From positions 96,416 to 112,521 of the forward strand of contig DJJW01000095.1 in the NCBI GenBank assembly GCA_002434335.1: 16,106 bases of DNA. Direction: 5' to 3'. The DNA comes from Lachnoclostridium sp. UBA6558. GTDB taxonomy: Bacteria; Bacillota; Clostridia; Lachnospirales; Lachnospiraceae. Below the pieces are notes generated by a model. It did not search any database. It was not told the DNA's origin and saw only the letters and a program-made list of their open reading frames with translations. Both the position numbers and the translations under genes were made by a program. Shown in pieces: positions 1 through 8,164 of this stretch. Each line of letters begins with the position of its first letter. Within the stretch, counting starts at the first letter, position 1.

Positions 1-254
1 AATCTCAGTACTTTATTTGACGGATCATAATGATCCGTTAATTTGCCGTTTATGTGTTCTATGGTAACGTCATAGATACCTGCCTGATTTAAGATTCGCT
101 GGGCTGCCTGGGCTCCTGTCATACCTGACAGGCTTCTGACAGCAGAGTATTTGCGGAAGGTTAAATTCACTAAAGCGGAGGCACCCAAAACTAGTACAGC
201 ACCTATTATAACAAAGATATATGTGGAATCTAGTCTGTAAAAATATGGAAACAT
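1..254 (-). CDS. YugP-family zinc-dependent membrane peptidase, N-terminal part
   Basis: This is the first 84 codons of a gene that continues past the left edge. Translation from the ATG at 254-252 gives a protein beginning MFPYFYRLDSTYIF. A single hydrophobic segment at about residues 11-30 should be a membrane anchor. It is followed by a basic stretch and the motif region TDHYDPSNKVLRL at about residues 72-84. That segment resembles the start of the YugP-type zinc peptidase family (Zn_peptidase_2), whose HEXXH zinc site would lie in the missing part. An AAAAGGAGGAA ribosome site sits just upstream. The gene is last in the priA-def-fmt series, 84 bases after fmt, which is the usual Firmicute arrangement. 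The physiological substrate of the family is not established. A different reading frame through the same DNA (70-291) has no such similarity and is a shadow. Confidence 0.85.
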   Translation of the reverse strand, partial: MFPYFYRLDSTYIFVIIGAVLVLGASALVNLTFRKYSAVRSLSGMTGAQAAQRILNQAGIYDVTIEHINGKLTDHYDPSNKVLR

Positions 255-338
255 ATAAATTCCTCCTTTTCTTAAACAGCTGCAAAATCAAACCTCTGGT
301 AAAACTATCTGTCCATTATGGCAACTGCTCTTTAGACT

Positions 339-1268
339 TTATTGCAAAACAATATTTGCTTTTACTTCATATCCCCTCAAAAAGCTTTCTGCAGTCATCC
401 TTTTCTTTCCCTCTAACTGCAGTTCTTTTACAGCAAGAATACCTTCCCCGGTCTGAACCAATATGGCATCTTTCCTTACTGCGATGATTTCCCCTGGTAC
501 GCCATTTGCTTGTGCAGGCTCAACATCTGCATCCCAGATTTTAAGCATTTTCCCTTCAATGGAGGTATAAGCACTTGGCCATGGATTCAATCCTCTAATA
601 AGTCTTTCAATCTTAACGGCTGGCTGGGAGAAATCAATATGCCCCAGAGATTTATCAAGAATCCTTGCATAGATGGAATTACTGTCCCCCTGCCTGGTTC
701 TCGTTGCTCTTCCGGCTTCGATATCAGCCAGTGCCTGAATTAATAAAGGTCCTGCTGCTTCTGCCAGCTTATCATGTAACGTTCCAAAGGTCTCCTTGGG
801 TGAAAGAGTTATCTCTTTTTTGCTGATCATATCACCGGTATCAATTCCCTCATCCATATGCATAATGGTAATACCGGTTTTTTCTTCTCCTTCAATGATA
901 CTCCATTGAATGGGCGCTGATCCCCTGTATTTAGGAAGTAAAGATGCATGTACATTAATACAGCCGAATTTCGGAAGTTCCAAAATAACCTTTGAAAGGA
1001 TTTGACCAAAGGCTGCCACAACAATCACATCCGGGTTTAACTGCTTCAAAACCTCGATAAATTCCGGTTCTTTCACCCGTCTTGGCTGATATACCGGTAT
1101 GTTAAGACTTAATGCCATTTCTTTCACTGCCGGAAATTGCACCTGATTGCCTCTTCCCTTAGGCTTATCCTGCTGTGTTACAGCAGCAATAATCGTATGA
1201 CCGGCTTCATGAAGAGATTTTAAGATAACCGCTGCAATCTCCGGTGTTCCCATATAAACAATATTCAT
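339..1268 (-). CDS. fmt: Methionyl-tRNA formyltransferase
   Basis: The enzyme transfers a formyl group from 10-formyl-tetrahydrofolate to the methionine on initiator tRNA in the cytoplasm. At 309 residues it has the normal family length. The N-terminal start (MNIVYMGTPEIAA) is the typical Rossmann-like formyltransferase opening. The signature SLLPKYRGSAPI lies at about 109-120. The catalytic triad expected from the Escherichia coli enzyme is present as N105, H107 and D143 (in HMDEGIDTGD). The C-terminal third matches the tRNA-binding OB-fold region. The ATG at 1268 is preceded by AAAGGAGTACCAAAC, a strong ribosome site. It begins 13 bases after the def stop, so the two are almost certainly cotranscribed. 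Fmt adds and Def removes the same formyl group. Confidence 0.98.
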   Translation of the reverse strand: MNIVYMGTPEIAAVILKSLHEAGHTIIAAVTQQDKPKGRGNQVQFPAVKEMALSLNIPVYQPRRVKEPEFIEVLKQLNPDVIVVAAFGQILSKVILELPKFGCINVHASLLPKYRGSAPIQWSIIEGEEKTGITIMHMDEGIDTGDMISKKEITLSPKETFGTLHDKLAEAAGPLLIQALADIEAGRATRTRQGDSNSIYARILDKSLGHIDFSQPAVKIERLIRGLNPWPSAYTSIEGKMLKIWDADVEPAQANGVPGEIIAVRKDAILVQTGEGILAVKELQLEGKKRMTAESFLRGYEVKANIVLQ

Positions 1269-1281
1269 GTTTGGTACTCCT

Positions 1282-1755
1282 TTATTCTTCGGTATTGGAA
1301 TGAAGCTCTCCGATTACCTTATCTACATACAGCTCGCCGTTTAAATGATCGATTTCATGACAGAGAGCCCTTGCTAACAATTCTGTTCCTTCTACTATAA
1401 TCTCTTCCATATTTTCATTTAAAGCTTTTACCTTGGCATAGTTTGGTCTCTTTACTACCCCTGATTTTCCGGGAACACTAAGGCAGCCTTCTTCACCCAC
1501 CTGCTCCCCGTCAGTTTCTAATATTTCAGGATTTATAAGTATTATTGGCGAATCACCGTCTTCTGAAACATCAATAACGATAAGACGTTTCAAAATTCCC
1601 ACCTGAGGGGCTGCAAGACCCACACCGTAAGCGTCATACATGGTATCTATCATATCCTGAATCAAAGTCTTAATTTTCGGAGTCATTTCCGTAATTTCTT
1701 TTGCTCTCTTATTTAAGATGGAATCTCCGATTTTTCTAATATTGCGAATTGCCAT
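1282..1755 (-). CDS. def: Peptide deformylase
   Basis: This metalloenzyme removes the formyl group from the N-terminal methionine of new proteins. All three family motifs are present (numbering from MAIRN): GVGLAAPQVG at 44-53, EGCLS at 89-93 with metal-ligand C91, and CHEIDHLNG around 132-140, where the two histidines bind metal and the glutamate is catalytic. Length is 157 residues, normal for the short Firmicute/type I-like forms. There are two in-frame ATGs, at 1761 and 1755. The AAGAGAGG ribosome site is only 3 bases from the first but 9 from the second, so I chose 1755 (MAIRNIRKIGD); the longer form adds Met-Glu. It is followed closely by fmt. Upstream it is separated from priA by about 495 bases containing hairpin element A, so it may have its own promoter. 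Confidence 0.97.
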   Translation of the reverse strand: MAIRNIRKIGDSILNKRAKEITEMTPKIKTLIQDMIDTMYDAYGVGLAAPQVGILKRLIVIDVSEDGDSPIILINPEILETDGEQVGEEGCLSVPGKSGVVKRPNYAKVKALNENMEEIIVEGTELLARALCHEIDHLNGELYVDKVIGELHSNTEE

Positions 1756-1798
1756 TTCCATTATCCTCTCTTTTAAGCTATAAAAACAAGTTTTAATT

Positions 1799-1827
1799 AT
1801 TATAATCCAGCCTTCTCATTTATAAAA
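1799..1827 (-). promoter_or_regulatory. Possible promoter for def-fmt
   Basis: The minus strand reads a perfect TATAAT at 1804-1799, about 44 bases before the def start. The -35 position at 17-base spacing (1827-1822) reads TTTTAT, a poor match. The surroundings are very AT-rich, so a chance -10 hexamer is possible. The location downstream of element A and just ahead of def makes a local promoter reasonable. Confidence 0.3.
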
Positions 1828-1930
1828 TGAATGAATTAACCAATTTTATTTATTGCAAAAAACATGTTTTATTTTATTTATATTATATATTAATAGTTTA
1901 AACTGCTACTCCCATATCTCCCTTCGAGTA

Positions 1931-2161
1931 CAGGCAAATTGTGCAAACCAGAAAAACGAATGCGCCTATGGAAAGGCATTAGAAGTCCTTTTCTCCGGAA
2001 ACTTTGTGCTATCTTCTCAAACAGATTGTTTGAGCGCAGCGAGTTATCTGTTTGAGAAGATGCCAAGCACAAAATTTCCAGAGAATTAGGACTTCTTATG
2101 CCTTGGAATTGAAGCATGGGTTTTTCTGGTTTGTGCAATTTGCCGTCCCCTTGTGAAAAAC
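1931..2161 (+). repeat. Hairpin repeat element A (copy 1 of 2)
   Basis: This is a 231-base palindromic element in the priA-def gap, with a second copy at 10678-10910, about 85% identical by eye and in the same orientation. It folds into three stacked stems. The outer stem pairs 1933-1957 with 2120-2144, including two G-T wobbles. The middle stem pairs 1975-2010 with 2066-2102, nearly complete. The inner stem pairs 2011-2026 with 2046-2061, a perfect 16 pairs. The apical loop 2027-2045 contains TGAGCGCAGCGAGTT. A tail at 2145-2161 outside the stem is identical in copy 2. The internal-loop sequence at 1958-1974 (AATGCGCCTATGG) is also unchanged. Strand is arbitrary because the element is nearly symmetrical. 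It could be a non-autonomous mobile element, a structured RNA or a protein-bound palindrome. It has no transposase and I see no target-site duplication. Confidence 0.92.
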
Positions 2162-2250
2162 TTCCCCTTCGCCACCACCTCAATCAAAAACTACCGTTAA
2201 TCATTTATTTTTATATTACCTCTCCATTTTACCTATTTTCATACCGAAAA

Positions 2251-4491
2251 TCAATAACTGTTCATCGGATCAAAGTCAAATTGAACGACAATTCCTTGAA
2301 ATTTATCAGAAAAACGGTAAAAACCGTCCAAAAAATCCTTTGCAGTAATCAGTCTGTTATAATCTTCTTCCTTTATATATAAACAGAAACGGTATATATC
2401 ATTGACCTTTGACAGACTGGCCGGCGAAGGTCCAATAATATGATACTCTTTCAGTTCCTCATCCTTTTCCCATTGTCTTAAGCTGTCGGTTAAAAGCTCA
2501 GCCGCTTCTATTCCTTTTCCCTCTTCTTTTGAAGCAATAAGCACCGCAAGAATATGAGACGCCGGAGGATACGCCATCAGTTTGCGAAACAGCATCTCCT
2601 GCTTATAAAAACCTTCGAAGTCGCCTTTTCCGGCATAGACAATGCTATGATGCTCCGGCTGGTAAGTCTGTATCACCACTTCTCCCGCCAGCTCTGCTCT
2701 TCCGGCTCTGCCTGCTGCCTGTGTCAGTAGCTGAAAAGTCCTTTCCGATGCACGAAAGTCTGCTGCATGGAGGGATAAATCCGCTGCCAGAATGCCCACT
2801 AAGGTAACTTTGGGAAAGTCATGGCCTTTTACAATCATCTGGGTTCCCACCAGTATATCTGCCTGCCCTTTGGAAAAGGCAGCAAGTATTTCTTCATGAC
2901 CTCCCTTTTTTTTCGTGGTATCCATGTCCATGCGAAGGATTCTGGCATAAGGAAATTCTTTTCTAACCATTTCCTCTACTTTCTGGGTCCCGGTGCCAAA
3001 AGCCGCAATATATTTTGAACCGCAGGAGGGACAGATTTTCGGGTAATCCTCCTCATGACCGCAGTAATGGCAGACCATCCTGCCATTGTTATGAGAGGTA
3101 AGAGAAATATCACAGTGAGGGCATTTTAATACAAAACCACAGCTTCTGCAGGAAATAAACCCTGCATAGCCTCTGCGGTTGATAAACAGCATGATCTGCT
3201 CACCCTTTTTTAATCGGTCTTCCATAAGGGCCTTCAGCCTTCTGCTGAATATGGATTTATTCCTGGCTTTTAATTCCTCTCTTAAGTCCTCGGTCCAGAT
3301 AGAAGGCATCTGTCTTGTACCTTCTCTGGCTTCCAGTCGGTAAAGGGTATATTCACCCTCCAGGGCTTTCTTGTAGGACTCCAGAGAAGGCGTTGCTGAG
3401 CCCAAGAGTACACTGGCTCCGGATAGCCTTGCTCTTTCAATGGCGGTTTCTCTGGCATGATATTTCGGCGGATTCTCACTTTTATAACTTCCTTCATGCT
3501 CTTCATCCATAATTATGAGCCCGAGGTTTTTAAATGGGGTGAAGAGGGCTGATCTTGGCCCAATGATAATATCAATATCACCGTTTTTTGCTCTGAGATA
3601 CTGGTCATATTTTTCCCCGCCGGACAGTTTTGAATTCATAATTGATACACGGTCACCAAATTTTTGAAGAAAACGCATGACCGTCTGATAGGTAAGGGAG
3701 ATTTCCGGTATCAGCACAATGACCTGTTTACCAAGTCTTAACATTTCTTCTATTATATTTATATATACTTCTGTTTTACCGCTGCCGGTCACGCCATATA
3801 AAAGGCAGGTCCTTCGTATACCTTCTCTGTAATCCTTTATAAAATCATCCGCTATTTTCTGTTGTTTGTCACTAAGTATCACAGTTTTCTCGGATACCTT
3901 ATAATCTCTGACAGGATTTCGATATAAGACATTGGCTTCTGTCTTTATTATACCCAGCTTCTCAAGATCTTTAATGGTAGAGGGCGATATATTCAGCTTA
4001 TTTCTAACATATTCATAATCCAGTGAATCACCCTTTAACAACTCTTCTATTAAGCGGACTCTGCCTTTGTTATTTTTACGTTTTTCCGTCTCCAGTACCT
4101 CATTAAGTTCCTCTACAGACAGAAGTACCTTAATCTTCTTATCTTCTTTTTGCTTAACGGTCTTTTTAACAGGAATCACTGTTTTAAGTGCTTCATTCAT
4201 GGTAGAACCAAAAGTGTTCCGCATCCAGGCTGCCAGACTGATAAGCTGACCTTCAATCATCAGCGTATCCTCAGCCAGAGAAGTAATTGGCTTTATAGCC
4301 TCTTCCTTCCATTTCGCTTTATCGGACAAGCCGGTAATGTATCCCTTTATCTGTCTGTTTCCTTTTCCAAAGGGGATGAGCACCTGGGCACCGATTAAAG
4401 CATGGTCTCTTAGCGCTTCCGGTATCAGGTACTGATAGGTACGATCCAGATCTTCATGAGAAATATCAACTATGATATCTGCATATTTCAT
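2251..4491 (-). CDS. priA: Primosomal replication-restart helicase PriA
   Basis: PriA is the 3'-to-5' superfamily 2 helicase that recognises stalled forks and reloads the replicative helicase. Length (746 residues) is typical. Numbering below counts the GTG at 4494 as residue 1. The N-terminal DNA-binding domain begins MKYADIIVDISHEDLDRTYQY. Walker A GVTGSGKT is at 234-241 and the DEEH box at 330-333. Eight zinc-binding cysteines in four CxxC pairs lie at 449/452, 458/461, 475/478 and 488/491. The QAAGRAGR motif VI is at 592-599. The start is ambiguous: GTG at 4494 is directly followed by ATG at 4491, and the AAGGTGG ribosome site fits either. I chose the ATG, which gives the usual MKYAD start. 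It lies 57 bases after murF and is probably read through from it. Element A begins 89 bases after its stop. Confidence 0.97.
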   Translation of the reverse strand: MKYADIIVDISHEDLDRTYQYLIPEALRDHALIGAQVLIPFGKGNRQIKGYITGLSDKAKWKEEAIKPITSLAEDTLMIEGQLISLAAWMRNTFGSTMNEALKTVIPVKKTVKQKEDKKIKVLLSVEELNEVLETEKRKNNKGRVRLIEELLKGDSLDYEYVRNKLNISPSTIKDLEKLGIIKTEANVLYRNPVRDYKVSEKTVILSDKQQKIADDFIKDYREGIRRTCLLYGVTGSGKTEVYINIIEEMLRLGKQVIVLIPEISLTYQTVMRFLQKFGDRVSIMNSKLSGGEKYDQYLRAKNGDIDIIIGPRSALFTPFKNLGLIIMDEEHEGSYKSENPPKYHARETAIERARLSGASVLLGSATPSLESYKKALEGEYTLYRLEAREGTRQMPSIWTEDLREELKARNKSIFSRRLKALMEDRLKKGEQIMLFINRRGYAGFISCRSCGFVLKCPHCDISLTSHNNGRMVCHYCGHEEDYPKICPSCGSKYIAAFGTGTQKVEEMVRKEFPYARILRMDMDTTKKKGGHEEILAAFSKGQADILVGTQMIVKGHDFPKVTLVGILAADLSLHAADFRASERTFQLLTQAAGRAGRAELAGEVVIQTYQPEHHSIVYAGKGDFEGFYKQEMLFRKLMAYPPASHILAVLIASKEEGKGIEAAELLTDSLRQWEKDEELKEYHIIGPSPASLSKVNDIYRFCLYIKEEDYNRLITAKDFLDGFYRFSDKFQGIVVQFDFDPMNSY

Positions 4492-4548
4492 CACCTAACC
4501 ACCACCTTCCTGTGTTTCTTCTATTAAAAGATTATCTTATCGGTCTTC

Positions 4549-6042
4549 TTATTGTAACAGATTTTTTACTATCTCATCGGTCTTCATACCTCTGGAGCCT
4601 TTTACCAGAACACCGTCTCCATTCTTTAAGTAACCTTTAAGAAAACTTACTGCTTCTTCATTCTTATCAAATGAATGGGTCTCAACCTGTGCTTTCTTAT
4701 CCTGTATTGCCTTTGCGATATAGCGGGCTTCTGCTCCCACGGTAACAACGCAGTCAAGCTTTACCTCGGCAATATATTCACCCACTTCATAATGGCTTTG
4801 CTGTGAGATTTCTCCCAGCTCCTTTACATCAGCCAGAACTGCAATACGCCTTGTAACATTGTCCAGTTCTTTTAAGACACCTATACCACTCTTCATGGAA
4901 TCAGGACTCGCATTGTAGGAATCATCGATTACTTTAATGCCATTGAAGTTTGAAATCTGCCCTCTCATAGCAATGGGTCTGTAATTCTTAAGTCCTTCTT
5001 TCGCTTTACTTACAGGAATTCCATAATTCCAGGCTATGGCCAAAGCTGCCAGCGCATTATAGACATTGTGAATTCCAGGTACCTTTAGAGCAACTTCCTC
5101 TGTGACAGTTTCTGTAACCTTTCTGCTGTCAGGCAGAAGCCTCTCAGACAGGATATCTATCTTTAAATCTTTTTTCGTCTTTGGGTAAGTAACCAGGAAG
5201 GTAGTCTCCTCTGCTATGGTTTTAATATCAGAAGCCGTAAAATCATAGCTACCCTGAATACCATAGGTTATTACCTGGCATTCTTTCAGCTTTTTGGCTG
5301 TGAGGGGAGACAGGTCAATACCAGTATCTCTTTTTTCCCATACCAGGGCAGCTTCTCCCAGCAAATCATCATCCCCATTTAAAACCAGAACATTGCCTTT
5401 TAAGAATGAATTAATTATATTCATTTTTTCTTTTCTGATATTTTCCCGGGTCTTTAACTGGGCTATATGAGATACCCCAATGTTGGTCATAACCGCTGCT
5501 TCTGGCTGGGCAATGGTACAAAGCCTTGCCATTTCACCTTCTTCACTCATTCCCATTTCTATTACACCAAGTTCATGCTCTTTCTTAAGCTTAAGCATCA
5601 TTAAGGGAAGTCCTACCTGGCTATTCATATTTCCTTCGGTCTTTAATACTTTACGGGACACCTCCAGGGCAGCCGCAACCATTTCCTTTGTAGTGGTCTT
5701 TCCAACGCTGCCGGTAATCCCAATCACAGGAATGGGATATTTCTCTCTATAATAGGTGCCAAGTGCCTGTAAGGCCTGTAAGGTATCTTCTACCAGGATA
5801 CAGGCTCTGCCTTCAACTTCCGGCAACTCCCTGTGTGACAGGCAAGCCGCTGCTCCATGTAAAAAAGCATCCTGAATGTAGTCATGTCCGTCCACTCTCT
5901 CACCGACTATAGGGACAAAGAGAGAACCTGCTGCTGCCTTCCCGGAATTTGTCAGCACCTCTGAAATATTGATGTCATCTTTTCCCCAAAGAAGTGTTCC
6001 TTTCGTAGCAAGAACAATTTCTTTTATATTTATTTCATCCAT
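4549..6042 (-). CDS. murF: UDP-MurNAc-tripeptide D-alanyl-D-alanine ligase
   Basis: MurF adds the D-Ala-D-Ala dipeptide to the UDP-MurNAc-tripeptide, the last cytoplasmic step of peptidoglycan precursor synthesis. The 497-residue protein has an N-terminal substrate domain with the SLFVPIVGERVDGHDY motif at about 40-55. The Mur ligase P-loop GITGSVGKTTT is at 108-118 and the MurF-typical KTEGNMNSQVGLPLMML at about 134-150. The C-terminal Mur domain has DDSYNASPDSM, close to the family DDSYNANP motif. The ATG at 6042 has a GGAG ribosome site 7 bases upstream. It starts 21 bases after the MurE-type ligase stop, so the two are cotranscribed and act in consecutive steps on the same substrate. Confidence 0.96.
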   Translation of the reverse strand: MDEINIKEIVLATKGTLLWGKDDINISEVLTNSGKAAAGSLFVPIVGERVDGHDYIQDAFLHGAAACLSHRELPEVEGRACILVEDTLQALQALGTYYREKYPIPVIGITGSVGKTTTKEMVAAALEVSRKVLKTEGNMNSQVGLPLMMLKLKKEHELGVIEMGMSEEGEMARLCTIAQPEAAVMTNIGVSHIAQLKTRENIRKEKMNIINSFLKGNVLVLNGDDDLLGEAALVWEKRDTGIDLSPLTAKKLKECQVITYGIQGSYDFTASDIKTIAEETTFLVTYPKTKKDLKIDILSERLLPDSRKVTETVTEEVALKVPGIHNVYNALAALAIAWNYGIPVSKAKEGLKNYRPIAMRGQISNFNGIKVIDDSYNASPDSMKSGIGVLKELDNVTRRIAVLADVKELGEISQQSHYEVGEYIAEVKLDCVVTVGAEARYIAKAIQDKKAQVETHSFDKNEEAVSFLKGYLKNGDGVLVKGSRGMKTDEIVKNLLQ

Positions 6043-6063
6043 TTTATTTCTCCATTCCCGGTC

Positions 6064-7545
6064 TTATAGGATAACTTTGCCTTCTGCTTTTATTTCATCA
6101 ACAGCCTGGCGAATCAAGTCTCTTTCATCCATCTTATATTTTACGCCTTTAATTTCCTGATAATCTTCATGACCTTTACCGGCAAGAATAATAACATCAC
6201 CGGCTATGGCATTTTCAATACAATATTTAATAGCTTCTTTTCTATCTATGATTGCAATATATTCTCCCGGACCTTTCTTTACACCGGTGATGATATCCTC
6301 CAAGATTTCCTCCGGTTCTTCAAATCTAGGGTTATCAGAGGTTACAACGGTAAGATCTGCAAGGTTTGAGGAGATTTCCCCCATCTCATACCGCCTTAGC
6401 TTTGAACGGTTACCACCGCAGCCAAAGAGGCATATCAGTCTTTTGGGTTCATATTCCTTAATGGTAGTAAGGAGGCTTTTTAAGGACATGGCATTATGGG
6501 CATAATCTATCATCATAGAAAAATTAAAGGATATGGTTACCGGCTCAACTCTTCCCTTTACTTTAACGGATAGAAGAGCTTTCTTTATATTCTCTTCACT
6601 GATACCAAAATGCCTGCAGATGGCAATCGCAGTCAGCGAATTGTATACATTGAATTTACCCGGCAGATTTAAGTGTACGGAGTAGTTCAACAACCCTTTA
6701 AGATCATAATTCACACCAAGGCTTCCATCCATAGTGTGAAGATTTATGTTGCAGGCCATTAAGTCAGCTTCTTTCTCCAGGCCATAAGTTTCAAGCTTAC
6801 AGGTATGTCCCTTTAATACCTCCTCCATATGGGTATCATCTGCATTGGCAATTCCCACCAGGCATTGTTTAAAGAGAAGTCCCTTGCAAGCCATATATTC
6901 TTCAAAATCCTTGTGTTCATCGGGACCGATATGATCCGGCTCTATATTTGTAAAGATGCCGTAATCAAAGGTAAAGCCGCCAACTCTTGAAAGCATTAAG
7001 CCCTGTGAAGAAACCTCCATTACCACTGCTTCACAACCCTCCTCGACCATTTTGGCAAAGTACTCCTGAATCTGATAGGATTCCGGGGTTGTATTTGCGG
7101 CTGGTATGACATTGTCTCCGATAATGACTTCTATGGTTCCCAGAAGTCCTGTCTTAATACCTGCATTTTCCAGGATGGAACGCACCATATAAGAGGTGGT
7201 AGTTTTACCTTTGGTTCCGGTGATACCGATGGTTTTAAGCTTTGCTGCCGGGTGGTCAAAGTAGGCTGCTGAAAGCTCCGCCAATGCCAATCTGGTATCC
7301 GCAACACGGATTACCGTAACTTCACCGTCAATTTCCACCTCCTGGGAAACCACAAGAACTTTAGCTCCTTTTTCTACAACCTCCCTGGCAAAATCATGCC
7401 CGTCAATCTTAAAACCTTTGATACATACAAAAACGGAACCTGGCTTTACTTTTCTGGAATCATATACCAGATCCAGAATTTCCGTATCCAAAGTCCCTCT
7501 TACAAGTGTATATTCAGTTTTTTCCAACATTTTTTTAAGCTGCAT
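6064..7545 (-). CDS. murE: MurE-type UDP-MurNAc-tripeptide ligase, divergent
   Basis: Mur ligase of 493 residues that most likely adds the third stem-peptide residue to UDP-MurNAc-L-Ala-D-Glu. The P-loop GITGTKGKTTT is at 107-117, NTTPES at 151-156, the probable carbamylated lysine at K221 (ACKGLLF), LPGKFNVYNSL at about 294-304, and DNPR at 404-407. DNPR is the known signature for meso-diaminopimelate use, as opposed to lysine. Several usual MurE motifs are altered: SSQGL (179-183) where SSHAL is expected, IEPDHIGPDEH (201-211) where the SHDHLD region is expected, DYAHNAMSL (347-355) for DYAHTPDSL, and FGCGGNRSK (374-382) for FGCGGDRD. It could therefore be a lineage-specific second MurE rather than the main one. 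The ATG at 7545 has AGGAGG 6 bases upstream. It heads the murE-murF-priA series. Confidence 0.9.
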   Translation of the reverse strand: MQLKKMLEKTEYTLVRGTLDTEILDLVYDSRKVKPGSVFVCIKGFKIDGHDFAREVVEKGAKVLVVSQEVEIDGEVTVIRVADTRLALAELSAAYFDHPAAKLKTIGITGTKGKTTTSYMVRSILENAGIKTGLLGTIEVIIGDNVIPAANTTPESYQIQEYFAKMVEEGCEAVVMEVSSQGLMLSRVGGFTFDYGIFTNIEPDHIGPDEHKDFEEYMACKGLLFKQCLVGIANADDTHMEEVLKGHTCKLETYGLEKEADLMACNINLHTMDGSLGVNYDLKGLLNYSVHLNLPGKFNVYNSLTAIAICRHFGISEENIKKALLSVKVKGRVEPVTISFNFSMMIDYAHNAMSLKSLLTTIKEYEPKRLICLFGCGGNRSKLRRYEMGEISSNLADLTVVTSDNPRFEEPEEILEDIITGVKKGPGEYIAIIDRKEAIKYCIENAIAGDVIILAGKGHEDYQEIKGVKYKMDERDLIRQAVDEIKAEGKVIL

Positions 7546-7582
7546 AAATACCTCCTACATAGCCCTGCTCTATGGCTGAATT

Positions 7583-7611
7583 ATTATAATATATGAACGG
7601 GAAATACTCAT
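7583..7611 (-). promoter_or_regulatory. Possible promoter for murE-murF-priA
   Basis: A perfect minus-strand TATAAT at 7588-7583 lies 38 bases before the murE start and just after the terminator-like hairpin at 7649-7680. The -35 region at 17-base spacing (ATGAGT, 7611-7606) is a poor match. The support is the -10 hexamer plus a position between an upstream terminator and the first gene of an operon. Confidence 0.33.
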
Positions 7612-7648
7612 ATTCCATACTTTGGGTTTCCTTGTATTTTCCAACAGA

Positions 7649-7680
7649 AAAGCCCATCCAAGCTTACCCGGACGGGCTTT
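7649..7680 (-). terminator. Intrinsic terminator between ppnP and murE
   Basis: The arms 7649-7659 and 7670-7680 pair over 11 bases around a 10-base loop. The single non-Watson-Crick position becomes a G-U pair only in the minus-strand RNA. In that RNA the stem ends in GGGCTTTTCTGTT, a modest T-run. It would separate upstream minus-strand transcription (proC-ppnP) from murE. Confidence 0.6.
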
Positions 7681-7812
7681 ATCTCAAGGTAATAGAATAC
7701 CCATACTTTTATTTATTATATAACACTGGATTTTCCTTGTCAATGTCGGCTGATGAGTTGTGCAGGACAAATAGAGAATTAAAATACAGAAAGAGATGTT
7801 GGGGAAACGGAC

Positions 7813-8045
7813 GATAATTGAGAATTTTGTTTTTTCGTTTTGTTGCTCAAGGCTCCGTATGACACTAAAGCGACAGCAGCCGTTCCTGGAAGCGGAAAAA
7901 GTGCCAAACCCGCTGGAACGCTGAGGCTTCGGTAGCTTGCTGCTGCTCAGACACTGGCACTTTTTTCGCTAGTCACGGCTGCTGTCACTTAAGTGTCATA
8001 TGGAGTCTTTCGATACAAAACGCCAAAACAAAATCCTCAATTATC
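7813..8045. repeat. Long hairpin element C
   Basis: A 233-base imperfect palindrome fills most of the 619-base gap between ppnP and murE. Left arm 7813-7906 pairs with right arm 7955-8045. There are perfect runs at the base (GATAATTGAG), in the middle (TATGACACT, then ACAGCAGCCG) and at the top (AAAAAGTGCCA, with a small asymmetric bulge just below). The 48-base apical region 7907-7954 contains a smaller CTGAG/CTCAG stem around GCTTCGGTAGC. The arm segment around 7849-7869 matches element D (9700-9720) at 18 of 21 positions, so C and D appear related. I see no open reading frame with a ribosome site in it. The rest of the gap (7681-7812 and 8046-8164) shows nothing I recognise. Confidence 0.85.
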
Positions 8046-8164
8046 TGTGTACTCCCATTATTTCCATTATTTAGTTTCAGGTGTTTGCTGTGAGAGGCAC
8101 TGCACAGTAAATGGATGAAGGATGTTACTGGAAGTGGAAAATGGAGCTTATGGCATAAGCATTT

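Noticed and set aside
1931..2161. Element A as a rho-independent terminator for priA
   Set aside because: It is far larger than a terminator, has no adjoining T-run on the minus strand, and its copies and relatives also occur where no gene ends upstream. A side effect on transcription is still possible.
1928..2165. Target-site duplication around elements A and B that would prove transposition
   Set aside because: The bases outside the left foot and the right tail do not match each other in either copy, so insertion by a duplicating transposase is not shown.
1890..2183. A 97-residue minus-strand frame across element A, with a matching 83-residue frame across element B (10677-10928) sharing segments such as GIRSPNS and TDNSLRSNNLF
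   Set aside because: The similarity comes from the repeat itself. Many of the A/B differences change the amino acid yet preserve stem pairing, and neither frame has a ribosome site. It is most likely a recurrent false gene.
7593..7817. A 74-residue plus-strand frame upstream of murE
   Set aside because: It crosses the terminator-like hairpin and the probable murE promoter region on the opposite strand, with no ribosome site or family resemblance.
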